Positions 1 to 9,287 are shown, counted from the first letter of the stretch. The stretch is 46,563 bases of DNA from JAHDBG01 sp963922315 (GCA_963922315.1 CAWUID010000014.1:1-46563), one strand, 5' to 3'. Numbers and translations: made by a program. The notes: a model not told the origin generated them from the sequence alone.

Positions 1-1
1 A

Positions 2-517
2 GCCTATATCACCACATCGCAGGGCTCGGATATTGACCTGAAAGACTGGCTCAAGGCGCGTTTGCCAGATTACATGGTGCCAGGTAGTTTCACATTACTG
101 GATCACCTCCCACTGACCCCGAATGGCAAGGTAGACCGTAACGCATTGCCTGCTCCGGATGTATCAACTGTCATGGATGACGCACCACTACAGACTGATA
201 CAGAACATCAGGTGGCCGCCATCTGGTCAGAGGTATTGCAACATGCTATTACCGGTGCCCAATCTCATTTCTTCGAATTGGGAGGTAATTCTTTACTGAT
301 TGCACAAGTCCATGCCCGGCTCAGAACAACCTGGCCTGGTATAACCATGGCCGATCTGTTCCATTATCCGACGATTCGTGCACTCGCCTCCCATCTGGAT
401 CAGGTGGCAACAGACCAATCACCACCAGACAATACGGCTCAGGCAGACGCTGCTCAGTCGCGTGCTGCACAACGCCGTGCACAACAAGCCGCCCGTCAAC
501 ACAACAAAAAACGGTAA
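2..517 (+). CDS. Non-ribosomal peptide synthetase, C-terminal end (partial)
   Basis: This is the 3' end of a gene that begins before the window; the reading frame is open from base 2. The first part is the end of an adenylation domain, with the typical LPDYMVP stretch and the A10 motif NGKVDR, whose lysine takes part in adenylate formation. A carrier domain follows, with the phosphopantetheine serine in FFELGGNSL. After the carrier comes a tail of roughly 40 residues rich in Gln, Ala and Arg that ends in KKR. There is no thioesterase or condensation domain after the carrier, so the chain must pass to another protein. The PKS gene starting 5 bp downstream begins with a ketosynthase and is the obvious acceptor. 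The amino acid activated cannot be told because the specificity pocket lies outside the window. Confidence 0.93.
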   Translation, partial: AYITTSQGSDIDLKDWLKARLPDYMVPGSFTLLDHLPLTPNGKVDRNALPAPDVSTVMDDAPLQTDTEHQVAAIWSEVLQHAITGAQSHFFELGGNSLLIAQVHARLRTTWPGITMADLFHYPTIRALASHLDQVATDQSPPDNTAQADAAQSRAAQRRAQQAARQHNKKR

Positions 518-522
518 TTTTT

Positions 523-3500
523 ATGTCTGCTGATCATCACATTGCCATCATCGGGATGGCAGGTCGTTTTCCACAATCCCGCGACATTGCCGCTTTCCGG
601 GATTTAATCTTTCATGGCACTGAAGCGATTGAGCCCTTTTCCGAAGCACAATTAACATCGGCTGGTGTCCCTGACGATCTGCTCAGGCACCCGGATTATG
701 TCAGGTCTGGTGTGGTCATCCCGGAGCTGGATCAGTTTGATGCTGACTTTTTCGGTATGAGCCGACGGGATGCTGAAATCGCCGATCCTCAGTTGCGGGT
801 ATTTCTGGAATCGGCCTATCATGCTCTGGAGCAGGCCGGTTATCTGGCTGGTGGCACACGAACCGGCGTGTTTGCCGGGATGGGAGCGAACCGTTATCTG
901 GATGTGTATCTGAAACCACGTTTTGCTGAATTACTGGCAGCAGTCGGTGGTTATCGGTTGCTTACGCTGAATGACAAAGACTTCATTGCGACCTTTACTG
1001 CCTATCAACTGAATCTGCGTGGCCCGGCGATAACAGTACAAACCGCCTGTTCCACTTCTCTGACGGCGGTACATGTCGCCTGCCAGAGCCTGCTGAATGT
1101 TGAGTGCGATCTGGCTCTGGCAGGTGGTGTGACGTTACCGGTACCACAACATCAGGGCTATCTGTACCAGGAAGGTATGATCACTTCTCCGGACGGGCAT
1201 TGTCGTGCGTTTGATGCTGAGGCCAAAGGGATGGTTGGTGGTGCGGGTTGCGGTATCGTGGTGCTCAAACGGCTGACCGATGCGATCGCTGACCGGGATA
1301 CGATTGCTGCGGTGATTCGTGGCTCTGCTGTGAATAATGACGGCTCAGACAAGATGGGCTTTACTGCACCCAGTGTATCCGGGCAGTCTGAAGTGATTCT
1401 GGAGGCCCAGGCAGTCGCTGAAGTGACGCCGGATCAGATCAGTTATGTTGAAGCGCATGGTACCGGCACCACCTTGGGTGATCCGATTGAAATACAGGCT
1501 CTTACTCAGGCATTTCGTACCGGTACAGATCGCCGCCAGTTCTGCGCATTAGGTTCGTTGAAGACGAATATCGGTCACGCCGATGCCGCAGCCGGGGTGG
1601 CCGGGCTGATCAAGACTACGCTGGCCTTACAACACCAGGAGCTGCCTGCCAGCCTACATTTCAAACAACCGAATCCGCAGATTGATTTTGCCAACAGTCC
1701 ATTCTTTGTCAATGCTGAACGCAGGCCCTGGCAGGTGCCGGATGGTCAGGCGCGTTGTGCCGGCGTCAGTTCTTTCGGTATCGGTGGTACAAATGCACAT
1801 GTGATTGTGCAGGAAGCACCACCACCTGCAGCCACTGATCCCTCGGTACGTCCGCATCAATTGTTCGTATTGTCAGCAAAAACGACCGAGGCACTGAACC
1901 AGGCAACAGATAACTTGCAGATACATCTGCAACAGACGTCGCACGACGTCGCAGATATTGCCTACACCCTGAGCTGCGGACGGGAGGCCTTTCGCTATCG
2001 CCGTTGTGTAGTGGCACAAGACAGGCAGGATGCGATCGCACAGTTTGCAGCCTGTTCACCTGATACCGCGCAACGCAGTCACAACCGAACTCTCAACATC
2101 GCGTTTTTATTACCAGGGCAGGGCGCTCAGCACCCGGGTATGACACGGCAGCTGTATCAGACTGAACCGACTTTCCGGCAGACCATAGACACCTGTGCCG
2201 ATTTGTTACAGCCGCATCTGCAACGTGATATTCGCACAATTCTGTACCCGACTGACACCACAGATGACATTCACCAGACCTGCTACACCCAGCCCGCACT
2301 GTTTGTGGTGGAATATGCCCTGGCACAGCTCTGGATCAGCTGGGGAATACAGCCCACAGCATTCCTTGGCCACAGCATCGGTGAATATGTCGCCGCCTGT
2401 CTGGCGGGCGTGATTAGCCTGGCGGATGCACTGGGTCTGATTGCCTTACGAGGGCGTCTGATGCAATCTGTCCCCAGTGGAGATATGCTGGCCGTACCTC
2501 TGACTGAGACAGAAGCAAAGACCTGGTGCTCAGATACCGTATCACTAGCGGTCATCAATGCACCGAAACGATGTGTACTGGCGGGCGATCCGGCGGCCAT
2601 TGCACAGGTGAAGGATGCGTTACGTGCGGATGGCATCAAGGGGACAGTATTACATACCTCGCATGCCTTCCATTCACACATGCTGGAACCGATACTGCCA
2701 GCCTTTGCCGATTACCTGCGCACCATTGAATTGCATTCACCACATACCCCGTACTTATCAAACATGCGTGGCGACTGGATCACACCAGAAGATGCCACCA
2801 GCGTTGACTATTGGGTCAGTCACCTCCGGCATACAGTACGCTTTGCTGATAATGCTGCCCAACTGGCAGAACGGTCAGTCGACATCGCACTGGAAGTCGG
2901 ACCGGGTCGGGTGTTATCCACACTGATCCGACAGAATCCGGCAACACCATCAACCTGCACTCTATTGCACAGCCTGCCGGATCGCAAATCAAAGACCGCC
3001 GAATCGCAGCATCTGCTACACACGCTGGGTCAGATCTGGTTGCAAGGAGCACCCATTGACTGGACAGCAGTGTATACCCACGAACGCCGCCGGCGTGTGC
3101 CTTTGCCTGGTTATCCATTTGCACGCCAGCGGTATTGGCTGGATCGGCCAGAGCAGACCTCGAACGTCGCACCAAACCCATCAGCAACCATACCGGTACC
3201 TGGCCAATCCACCCCTGCAGCCAATCCAGAGCCACCGGTTGCTGACGACTTGTACCAGAACCTGGCTGAACTATGGCGCAACAGCTTAGGTACAGAAGTC
3301 ATCACCACCGACACAGATTTTTTTGCTGCAGGCGGTGATTCATTGCTCGCTACCCAGCTGATTGCCCAGGTGAATGCAACCTTCCATATTAAACTGGATA
3401 CCCATGTGTTGTTGCAGGCAGCCACTCCGGGGCAATTGGCACAACATATTACCTCAGCACAACACATAACCAGCTCAATGGCTGCCAACACATCTCACGC

Positions 3501-4311
3501 AGCCTTATCAGACTTGATTGTCCCGCTGCAGACCGGCGATCCGACGCGCCCACCGTTGGTGTTGTTGTATCCGGTCGGTGGACATGTTTATTTTTATCGT
3601 GAATTGGCACAACACCTGGATCCACAACAACCGGTGTATGGCATCCGCGCACTGGGAGCAGAGGGTGAAGCCCCCTTACTCACTACCCTGGAAGCTATGG
3701 CAGAGGCGAGCCTCGCCGCCTTACAGACATTGCAATCCGACGGGCCTTATTATCTGGGTGGCGCTTCATTCGGCGGCATTCTGGCCTATGCGATGGCACA
3801 AAAACTGCGCAGTACAGGCGCATCCATCGCCTATCTGGGTATGATTGATGCGCCAGGGCCTGGTCATATGCCGGTTGCCTTCAGCGATGATGCGGAGGTT
3901 TTATTCTATCTGCTGACCGTCGGAGAGGGTCAGGCCATCACACTGGAAGAACTGCGCCGTCTGAACCCGGAACAACAACTCAGCAGAATGTTACAACTTA
4001 CCGGGCAAGACGACACTGCCGCAGCGCGTGCCGCCTTAGCCCGAACCCTGCAATTATTCCATACAAACCTCAGGGCCATGCTTGACTACCAGCCGACGCC
4101 CTACGCAGGTAAAGTGCATTTTTATCTGGCTGCAGAACGGGATGAGTTCAACGCTCAAACCCCGGCCCAGGCTTGGGTTCCGCTCGCACAGGGCGGCATT
4201 CAGATTCATACCCTGCCGGGTAATCACATCAGCATGAATACAGCCCCACATGTGCAAACACTTGCCGCCTGCCTGCAAAATCATCTGAAAGAGTGCCGCC
4301 TGCAGGTGTGA
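523..4311 (+). CDS. Type I polyketide synthase module KS-AT-ACP-TE
   Basis: The 1262-residue protein is a single chain-ending PKS module. The ketosynthase spans about residues 5-430, with Cys176 in TACSTS, His312 in EAHGTG and His352 in NIGHA. The acyltransferase spans about 525-830, with Ser618 in GHSIG and an HAFH motif at 714-717, which in this family usually means malonyl-CoA. The carrier domain has Ser940 in GGDSL. The thioesterase occupies about 1005-1255, with Ser1082 in GASFGG, a candidate Asp1109 and His1235. There is no ketoreductase, dehydratase or enoylreductase, so a beta-keto group should remain. The gene starts 5 bp after the NRPS gene, so the two are surely co-transcribed and the ketosynthase probably accepts an aminoacyl or peptidyl chain. 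Release may be by hydrolysis or ring closure; the sequence does not say which. Confidence 0.96.
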   Translation: MSADHHIAIIGMAGRFPQSRDIAAFRDLIFHGTEAIEPFSEAQLTSAGVPDDLLRHPDYVRSGVVIPELDQFDADFFGMSRRDAEIADPQLRVFLESAYHALEQAGYLAGGTRTGVFAGMGANRYLDVYLKPRFAELLAAVGGYRLLTLNDKDFIATFTAYQLNLRGPAITVQTACSTSLTAVHVACQSLLNVECDLALAGGVTLPVPQHQGYLYQEGMITSPDGHCRAFDAEAKGMVGGAGCGIVVLKRLTDAIADRDTIAAVIRGSAVNNDGSDKMGFTAPSVSGQSEVILEAQAVAEVTPDQISYVEAHGTGTTLGDPIEIQALTQAFRTGTDRRQFCALGSLKTNIGHADAAAGVAGLIKTTLALQHQELPASLHFKQPNPQIDFANSPFFVNAERRPWQVPDGQARCAGVSSFGIGGTNAHVIVQEAPPPAATDPSVRPHQLFVLSAKTTEALNQATDNLQIHLQQTSHDVADIAYTLSCGREAFRYRRCVVAQDRQDAIAQFAACSPDTAQRSHNRTLNIAFLLPGQGAQHPGMTRQLYQTEPTFRQTIDTCADLLQPHLQRDIRTILYPTDTTDDIHQTCYTQPALFVVEYALAQLWISWGIQPTAFLGHSIGEYVAACLAGVISLADALGLIALRGRLMQSVPSGDMLAVPLTETEAKTWCSDTVSLAVINAPKRCVLAGDPAAIAQVKDALRADGIKGTVLHTSHAFHSHMLEPILPAFADYLRTIELHSPHTPYLSNMRGDWITPEDATSVDYWVSHLRHTVRFADNAAQLAERSVDIALEVGPGRVLSTLIRQNPATPSTCTLLHSLPDRKSKTAESQHLLHTLGQIWLQGAPIDWTAVYTHERRRRVPLPGYPFARQRYWLDRPEQTSNVAPNPSATIPVPGQSTPAANPEPPVADDLYQNLAELWRNSLGTEVITTDTDFFAAGGDSLLATQLIAQVNATFHIKLDTHVLLQAATPGQLAQHITSAQHITSSMAANTSHAALSDLIVPLQTGDPTRPPLVLLYPVGGHVYFYRELAQHLDPQQPVYGIRALGAEGEAPLLTTLEAMAEASLAALQTLQSDGPYYLGGASFGGILAYAMAQKLRSTGASIAYLGMIDAPGPGHMPVAFSDDAEVLFYLLTVGEGQAITLEELRRLNPEQQLSRMLQLTGQDDTAAARAALARTLQLFHTNLRAMLDYQPTPYAGKVHFYLAAERDEFNAQTPAQAWVPLAQGGIQIHTLPGNHISMNTAPHVQTLAACLQNHLKECRLQV

Positions 4312-4363
4312 TGCTGCTAAACCTTATTACTCGTCAACCACAACGCTTTACAGAGATACAAAT

Positions 4364-5404
4364 ATGTCAGAAACACCGCCACAGTTTCCGTTAACTCCGC
4401 AGACTCTGCTGATGGCGCACGGTCTGACGCAGGTCATCATCAGTCTGCACCAGACAGGCATTTTGCAACAGCTTGAGCAACAGGCACAGGACGCCGCGAC
4501 CTTAGCCAAAGCAGCGCAATTATCAGTGACTGCGATACAACAATGCCTGCCGATTGCCGAAAAACTCGGGCTAGTCCGGCAGGATGACACCCGAAAATAC
4601 TATTTAACTGATGCCGCACACTGCCTGCTGCCGGATCACCCGGGTACCATCATTCCGGCACTGGAGCACGCTGCGCTGGGTTATCCCGCCTGGGGCCAAC
4701 TGACTCACAGTCTGCGCACCGGAACATCTGCCTTTCCTGAAGCCTATGGTGCAGATATCTATGATTATCTCGCGATACATCCGACCGACAATACAGCATT
4801 CAGACAACATATGGCGAATAGTACCCAGGCCTGGCTGAATCCGGCAGTGGGTCGTTACCCGTTCAGTGGACATGTGATTGATCTGGGGGGCAATCAGGGT
4901 GATTTCAGCGTACTGTTGCTGCAACACTATCCTGAATTACACAGCACTGTCTTTGATCTGCCTGAGACAGTCGCGCCTGCTGATCAGGTACTCAGCACTG
5001 CCGGCGTTGCAGAACGTGGTCAGATTGTCGCCGGTAGCTTTTTTGCGCCCGAACAAATTCCCACTCATGGCAGCCACTACTTATTTTCGCGCGTTCTGCT
5101 GAACTGGTCAGATGCACAGGTGGTACAGATTCTGCAAAACTGTCGTCAGGCGATGCCGGCTGACAGCAAGCTGGTGATTCTGGAGTTTGTGCAAACCACG
5201 CAGGCAGATCTGGGTGCCGATATCGGCAACCTGAACCTGCTGGTCATGTTTGGCGCCAGGACACGCACTCAATCTGATTTTGCAGACCTGGTTTCTCAAG
5301 CCGGATTTCACTCGCTTCGCTGGATATCTGCCTCAGACACACTACCACTATATTATCTGGAAGCAAAACCAATGACTGATCACGAGTTGCCAGCCAACAC
5401 ATGA
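4364..5404 (+). CDS. SAM-dependent methyltransferase (small-molecule O-methyltransferase family)
   Basis: The 346-residue protein has the layout of the plant-type / antibiotic O-methyltransferase family (Methyltransf_2). An N-terminal winged-helix dimerisation region covers about residues 10-85. A Rossmann domain follows, with the SAM motif VIDLGGNQG at 171-179 and the acidic strand end VFDLP near 196-200. It lies 52 bp after the PKS gene on the same strand, so it is probably a tailoring enzyme of the NRPS-PKS product. Many family members have a catalytic His before Asp/Asn-Trp (as in LHDW). Here the stretch is RVLLNWSD, with Leu246 at that position. As I recall, the anthracycline enzymes DnrK and RdmB have the same substitution. 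The stop codon overlaps the start of glnS in ATGA. O-methylation is likely; C-methylation or a non-methylating role is possible. Confidence 0.88.
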   Translation: MSETPPQFPLTPQTLLMAHGLTQVIISLHQTGILQQLEQQAQDAATLAKAAQLSVTAIQQCLPIAEKLGLVRQDDTRKYYLTDAAHCLLPDHPGTIIPALEHAALGYPAWGQLTHSLRTGTSAFPEAYGADIYDYLAIHPTDNTAFRQHMANSTQAWLNPAVGRYPFSGHVIDLGGNQGDFSVLLLQHYPELHSTVFDLPETVAPADQVLSTAGVAERGQIVAGSFFAPEQIPTHGSHYLFSRVLLNWSDAQVVQILQNCRQAMPADSKLVILEFVQTTQADLGADIGNLNLLVMFGARTRTQSDFADLVSQAGFHSLRWISASDTLPLYYLEAKPMTDHELPANT

Positions 5405-7053
5405 GCGAAACATCACATCATTTTATCCGTCAGCACATAGAACACGATCTGGGAAATGGCAAACACCAACAGATCTGTACCCGTTTTCCACCCGAACCGA
5501 ACGGCTATCTGCACCTGGGGCATGCGAAGTCGATTGTGCTCAACTTCGGCATCGGGCAAGACTATGCAGGCCGGACCAACCTGCGCTTCGACGATACCAA
5601 TCCGGCGAAAGAAGATGCCGCCTATGTCGCCGCGATCCGGCAGGATGTTCGTTGGCTCGGCTATACTTGGCACGAACAACATTTTGCGTCAGATTATTTC
5701 GAGGCTCTGTATGGTTATGCGGTACAGCTCATCCAGCGCGGTAAGGCGTATGTATGTGACCTGAATGCCGAACAGGTACGGGCACATCGCGGCAGCCTGA
5801 CTGAGCCAGGTACAGACAGCCCATATCGCAACCGCAGCATTGCCGAGAACCTGGATCTGTTCGCCCGGATGCGTGCCGGAGACTATGTGGATGGCAGCCG
5901 GACGTTGCGGGCGAAGATTGATATGGCGGCACCCAATATCAATTTACGCGATCCGACCCTGTATCGTATCCGGCATGGGTTGGTGCACCACCAGACTGGC
6001 GAGGCCTGGTGCATTTATCCACTATACGATTATACCCACCCGATCTCAGATGCACTCGAAGGCATCACGCACTCTTTGTGCACCCTCGAATTTGCTGACC
6101 ATCGTCCGTTATACGACTGGATTCTGGCCAACCTCAACTTTGATCCACGCCCGCAACAAATCGAATTTGCGCGCCTGAACCTGAGTTATACCGTACTGAG
6201 TAAACGCAAGCTGACCCGACTGGTTGCAGAAGGCCATGTGAGTGGCTGGGATGATCCTCGCCTGCCGACCCTGGCCGGATTGCGTCGGCGTGGCTATCCG
6301 GCCAGTGCGATTCGCGAGTTCTGTCATCGTATCGGCGTCACCCGGGCGGATAGCCTGGTCGAGATGGCGATGCTGGAAAGTGCCGCCCGGGATGAGCTGG
6401 ATCAGACCGCTCCCAGGCGCATGGCGGTACTGAACCCGCTGAAGGTGGTGATTACCAATTACCCGGCAGATCAGACTGAGGCATTAACCGCACCGAATCA
6501 TCCGAAACGGGACGATCTGGGCGCACGTACGCTAACCTTCAGCCGCGAACTGTATATCGATCAGGCAGATTTTCGCGAAACGGCGAATAAAAAATATAAA
6601 CGCCTGGTACTCGGGGGTGAAGTCCGGTTGCGCCATGCGTATGTGATCCGTGCCGACAAAATTGTCCGGGATGAGACAGATCAGATTATTGAACTGCACG
6701 GCACTTACGACCCGGACACGCTGGGCAGAAACCCGGAAGGGCGTAAGGTGCGCGGCGTGATTCAGTGGGTTGCCGCGGCAACTGCTGTGCCAGCAGAAGT
6801 CCGTCTGTATGACCGGTTGTTCCGGGTACCGGAGCCTGGCAAAACCGAAGACCTGATCAATGATCTGAACCTGGACTCATTACAGATCAAACCGGATGCT
6901 GTCCTGGAAGCGAGTCTCGCAGAAGCTGACGTGACCATACCTTATCAGTTTGAGCGTGAAGGCTATTTCTGCCGGGATATAGCAGACACTGTGGACGGCA
7001 GGCCGATCTGCAACCGGATCGTCGGTCTGCGTGATACCTGGCAAAACAATTGA
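5401..7053 (+). CDS. glnS: Glutaminyl-tRNA synthetase
   Basis: The 550-residue enzyme attaches glutamine to tRNA-Gln in the cytoplasm. The length matches the bacterial family. The class I signature is PNGYLHLGHAKS with HLGH at residues 38-41, and the KMSKS-type loop is VLSKR at 265-269. The C-terminal anticodon-binding beta-barrels are complete, ending in VGLRDTW as in the E. coli protein. The ATG overlaps the stop of the upstream methyltransferase by 4 bp, so glnS is probably translated at least partly by coupling to the biosynthetic transcript. I see no damaged active-site motif. It may be the only housekeeping copy, or a second copy carried with the pathway; that cannot be decided here. 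Confidence 0.98.
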   Translation: MSETSHHFIRQHIEHDLGNGKHQQICTRFPPEPNGYLHLGHAKSIVLNFGIGQDYAGRTNLRFDDTNPAKEDAAYVAAIRQDVRWLGYTWHEQHFASDYFEALYGYAVQLIQRGKAYVCDLNAEQVRAHRGSLTEPGTDSPYRNRSIAENLDLFARMRAGDYVDGSRTLRAKIDMAAPNINLRDPTLYRIRHGLVHHQTGEAWCIYPLYDYTHPISDALEGITHSLCTLEFADHRPLYDWILANLNFDPRPQQIEFARLNLSYTVLSKRKLTRLVAEGHVSGWDDPRLPTLAGLRRRGYPASAIREFCHRIGVTRADSLVEMAMLESAARDELDQTAPRRMAVLNPLKVVITNYPADQTEALTAPNHPKRDDLGARTLTFSRELYIDQADFRETANKKYKRLVLGGEVRLRHAYVIRADKIVRDETDQIIELHGTYDPDTLGRNPEGRKVRGVIQWVAAATAVPAEVRLYDRLFRVPEPGKTEDLINDLNLDSLQIKPDAVLEASLAEADVTIPYQFEREGYFCRDIADTVDGRPICNRIVGLRDTWQNN

Positions 7054-7057
7054 CGGT

Positions 7058-7178
7058 GGGCAGCTCTGAAAACGTCGCGAGCGAAGCAAAGACGAGGAGA
7101 AAAAGCGCAGTGTACAAAAGTGTACATGAGCACTTTGCAACGAAGTATTTGCAAGCGCAGTAGTTTTCAGGGATGCTC
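7058..7178 (+). repeat. Interspersed repeat family A, copy 1
   Basis: A repeat of about 115-120 bp lies between the converging ends of glnS and xerD. It matches the sequence at 11184-11303 in the same orientation at roughly 80 percent by eye, starting with the shared CTCTGAAAACGTCGCGAGCG. Its ends are inverted: CTGAAAAC at 7066-7073 and GTTTTCAG at 7163-7170. The centre holds two TGTACA palindromes. It has no coding capacity of its own. Size and ends suggest a non-autonomous MITE-like element or a large palindromic unit; no transposase for it is in the window. Confidence 0.8.
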
Positions 7179-7186
7179 TGGTGTGT

Positions 7187-8080
7187 TTATGCCCTCGGGT
7201 GGTGTGCCTGATACAAACTCTGCAAACGCGCCTGTGCCACATGGGTATAGATCTGTGTGGTCGAAAGGGCACTGTGCCCGAGCAATAACTGCACCACACG
7301 CAAATCTGCGCCATGATTGACCAGATGGGTCGCAAACGCATGGCGCAGGGTATGCGGTGATAATCTTTCCGATGGAATATCAGCGAGTTGCGCATACAAC
7401 TTAATGCGATACCAGAATGCCTGGCGTGTCATCCCGGCGCCGCGCCGGGTCGGAAAAAATGCATTACATTGTTTTCCCTTCAACAAATCCTGCCGTCCCT
7501 CACTCTGAAAACGGGTGATCCAGTCGAGCGCCGGATCGCCCATTGGCACCAAACGTTCCTTACCCCCTTTCCCCTGAATCTGCACCAACCCCTGGCTCAA
7601 GCTGATCTGACTGGCGGTCAGCTCTACCAACTCTGTCACCCGCAACCCAGTCGCATATAATAATTCCAGCATACATCGATCCCGCAATCCTTCCGGCTTA
7701 TGCAGATCGGGTGCTGCCAGCAATGCTTCCACTTCTGACTCATTCAGTGCATCGGGTAAATGCCGCGCGCGCTTCGGCGCCGCTAGTAATGCGGAAGGAT
7801 CTTCCGCCAGCCAGCCCTCGCGCACTGCCAGTTGATAAAACTGGCGCAGGCACGACAAACGCCGTGCACTGGTGCTGGCCTGACGTGCCTGAACCGTCAG
7901 GCTTGTCAGATAGCCTAATAAATGATCGGTGGTTGCCTGCAATAAATCCGTCTGCTGCGTGCTCAGAAAGGCTTGTGCATGCTTCAGATCAGATTGATAC
8001 GCATCCTGCGTATTCGCTGCCAGGCCACGTTCCAGCCATAACTTATCGACAAACTGATCAATCGCGTCCTCTACTGACAT
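7187..8080 (-). CDS. xerD: Site-specific tyrosine recombinase XerD
   Basis: XerD acts with XerC at the dif site to resolve chromosome dimers at division. With the ATG at 8080 the protein has 297 residues, one fewer than the E. coli protein. Translation from the first possible codon at 8140 would add 20 residues without family similarity. The catalytic set is visible: Arg147 in TGLRVTE, Lys171 in GKGGKER, His243 and Arg246 in HTLRH, His269 in LLGHS and the nucleophile Tyr278 in QIYTH. The C-terminus ends HHPRA, as XerD proteins do, which favours XerD over XerC. Its start overlaps the end of the upstream MFS gene by 10 bp. Nothing nearby suggests an integrase of a mobile island. Confidence 0.95.
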   Translation of the reverse strand: MSVEDAIDQFVDKLWLERGLAANTQDAYQSDLKHAQAFLSTQQTDLLQATTDHLLGYLTSLTVQARQASTSARRLSCLRQFYQLAVREGWLAEDPSALLAAPKRARHLPDALNESEVEALLAAPDLHKPEGLRDRCMLELLYATGLRVTELVELTASQISLSQGLVQIQGKGGKERLVPMGDPALDWITRFQSEGRQDLLKGKQCNAFFPTRRGAGMTRQAFWYRIKLYAQLADIPSERLSPHTLRHAFATHLVNHGADLRVVQLLLGHSALSTTQIYTHVAQARLQSLYQAHHPRA

Positions 8081-9258
8081 CGCATCGCCTGACGATACAT
8101 CAGCATACCGCACCAGCCAGCAGCGATCATGGCGCTGCACAGGAAGACGGTGGCTAAATCAAACCAGGCATGCACCCAGCCACCCAACAATCCACCGCTG
8201 AAGGCACCGAAAAACTGGGCCGTAGTGAAGACACCCATCGCTGTTCCTTTCGCTTCAGGAGGCGCTGCCTTTGAAATCAGTGCCGGAAGTTTTGCTTCTA
8301 ACAGGTTAAATGCTAAAAAGAATAAACTTAGTCCGACCAGAATGCTGGTCAGTGAATCGTGGCTCTGCCACAGCACCAGCAGGGCGATACACAATATCAA
8401 TACTGCGCCTGACAGAATCGGTTTTGCCCAGCCCTGACGCGAAGACAACCATATAAATGGTGCCATTCCCAACAACGAAAACAGCAATACGGGCAGATAG
8501 ACCCAGGCATGTTCTGTCAAAGGCAGACCAGCATTCTGTAAAACGATCGGTAACGCCAGAAAGGTCGCGGTTAGTATCAGATGTAGTGCGAATATGCCAA
8601 TATCCAGTTGTAACAAAGCGCGCTGACAGAGTACGCTTTTGATCATATGCGGTACTGGTACCACATCACTCTGTTGCCGTATCGCTGGCGGATCCGGTAC
8701 TACGTGGAGCACAATGCCCGCAGCCACGACGGCCAGGCCGGCACACAACCAGAAAATACCGGTATGTCCCAACACCGGGTGCAACACGGGCGCAGTGACC
8801 AGAGACAGAATGAACGCTGCACCAATCGTCATGCCAATGCCCGCCATCACTTTGGTACGCTGTTCAGGCCGGGTCAGATCAGCCGCCAGCGCCAGAATCG
8901 CGGCAGCCACTGCACCACTCCCCTGAATTGCTCGCCCGATGATTACCCAGACAATATGATCTGCCAGGGCAGCGATCATGCTACCTAGCGCAAACAATGC
9001 CAGGCCGCCGATAATGACGGGTTTGCGTCCGATATGGTCAGACCAGAGTCCGAGTGGTATTTGCCCCAGCGCCTGCATCAATCCATAGATGCCAACCGCC
9101 AGCCCGGCCAGAGCCGGAGTACTGCCAGGCATCCCTTCGGCAAACAGCGCAAATACTGGTAACATCAGAAAAAAACCGGCCATGCGGGTACCATACACCG
9201 CAGCCAGTCCGATAGTGGCACGCCGTTCTGTGGCGGTCAGAGAGTTCGGATGTGACAA
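8071..9258 (-). CDS. MFS transporter (drug-efflux type)
   Basis: This 395-residue inner-membrane protein has 12 predicted hydrophobic segments in two halves. The loop between segments 2 and 3 carries the MFS motif A variant GLWSDHIGRKPVI, and IGRAIQGSGA follows in segment 4. It resembles the YajR-like efflux group but lacks that protein's C-terminal soluble domain. The only plausible start is TTG at 9258, because the next in-frame Met lies inside the first membrane segment. A weak GGGA stands about 7 bases before the TTG. It is divergent from the DUF1841 gene across 29 bp. The transported compound is unknown. Although a few kilobases from the NRPS-PKS genes, it is on the other strand and probably unrelated to export of that product. 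Confidence 0.88.
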   Translation of the reverse strand: MSHPNSLTATERRATIGLAAVYGTRMAGFFLMLPVFALFAEGMPGSTPALAGLAVGIYGLMQALGQIPLGLWSDHIGRKPVIIGGLALFALGSMIAALADHIVWVIIGRAIQGSGAVAAAILALAADLTRPEQRTKVMAGIGMTIGAAFILSLVTAPVLHPVLGHTGIFWLCAGLAVVAAGIVLHVVPDPPAIRQQSDVVPVPHMIKSVLCQRALLQLDIGIFALHLILTATFLALPIVLQNAGLPLTEHAWVYLPVLLFSLLGMAPFIWLSSRQGWAKPILSGAVLILCIALLVLWQSHDSLTSILVGLSLFFLAFNLLEAKLPALISKAAPPEAKGTAMGVFTTAQFFGAFSGGLLGGWVHAWFDLATVFLCSAMIAAGWCGMLMYRQAMRCQ

Positions 9259-9287
9259 AATATTCCCGGAATTGAAGAGAGTAACTA

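Noticed and set aside
6880..7395. Minus-strand 171-codon frame across the glnS end and repeat A
   Set aside because: It overlaps glnS and xerD and is produced by repeat A; similar meaningless peptides arise from the second repeat copy.
7187..8140. Tyrosine recombinase as integrase of a genomic island
   Set aside because: Length, all catalytic residues and the HHPRA end agree with housekeeping XerD; no attachment repeats or tRNA were seen beside it.
8071..9258. MFS carrier as exporter of the NRPS-PKS product
   Set aside because: It is on the opposite strand, separated by glnS and xerD, and has a normal relation to xerD.
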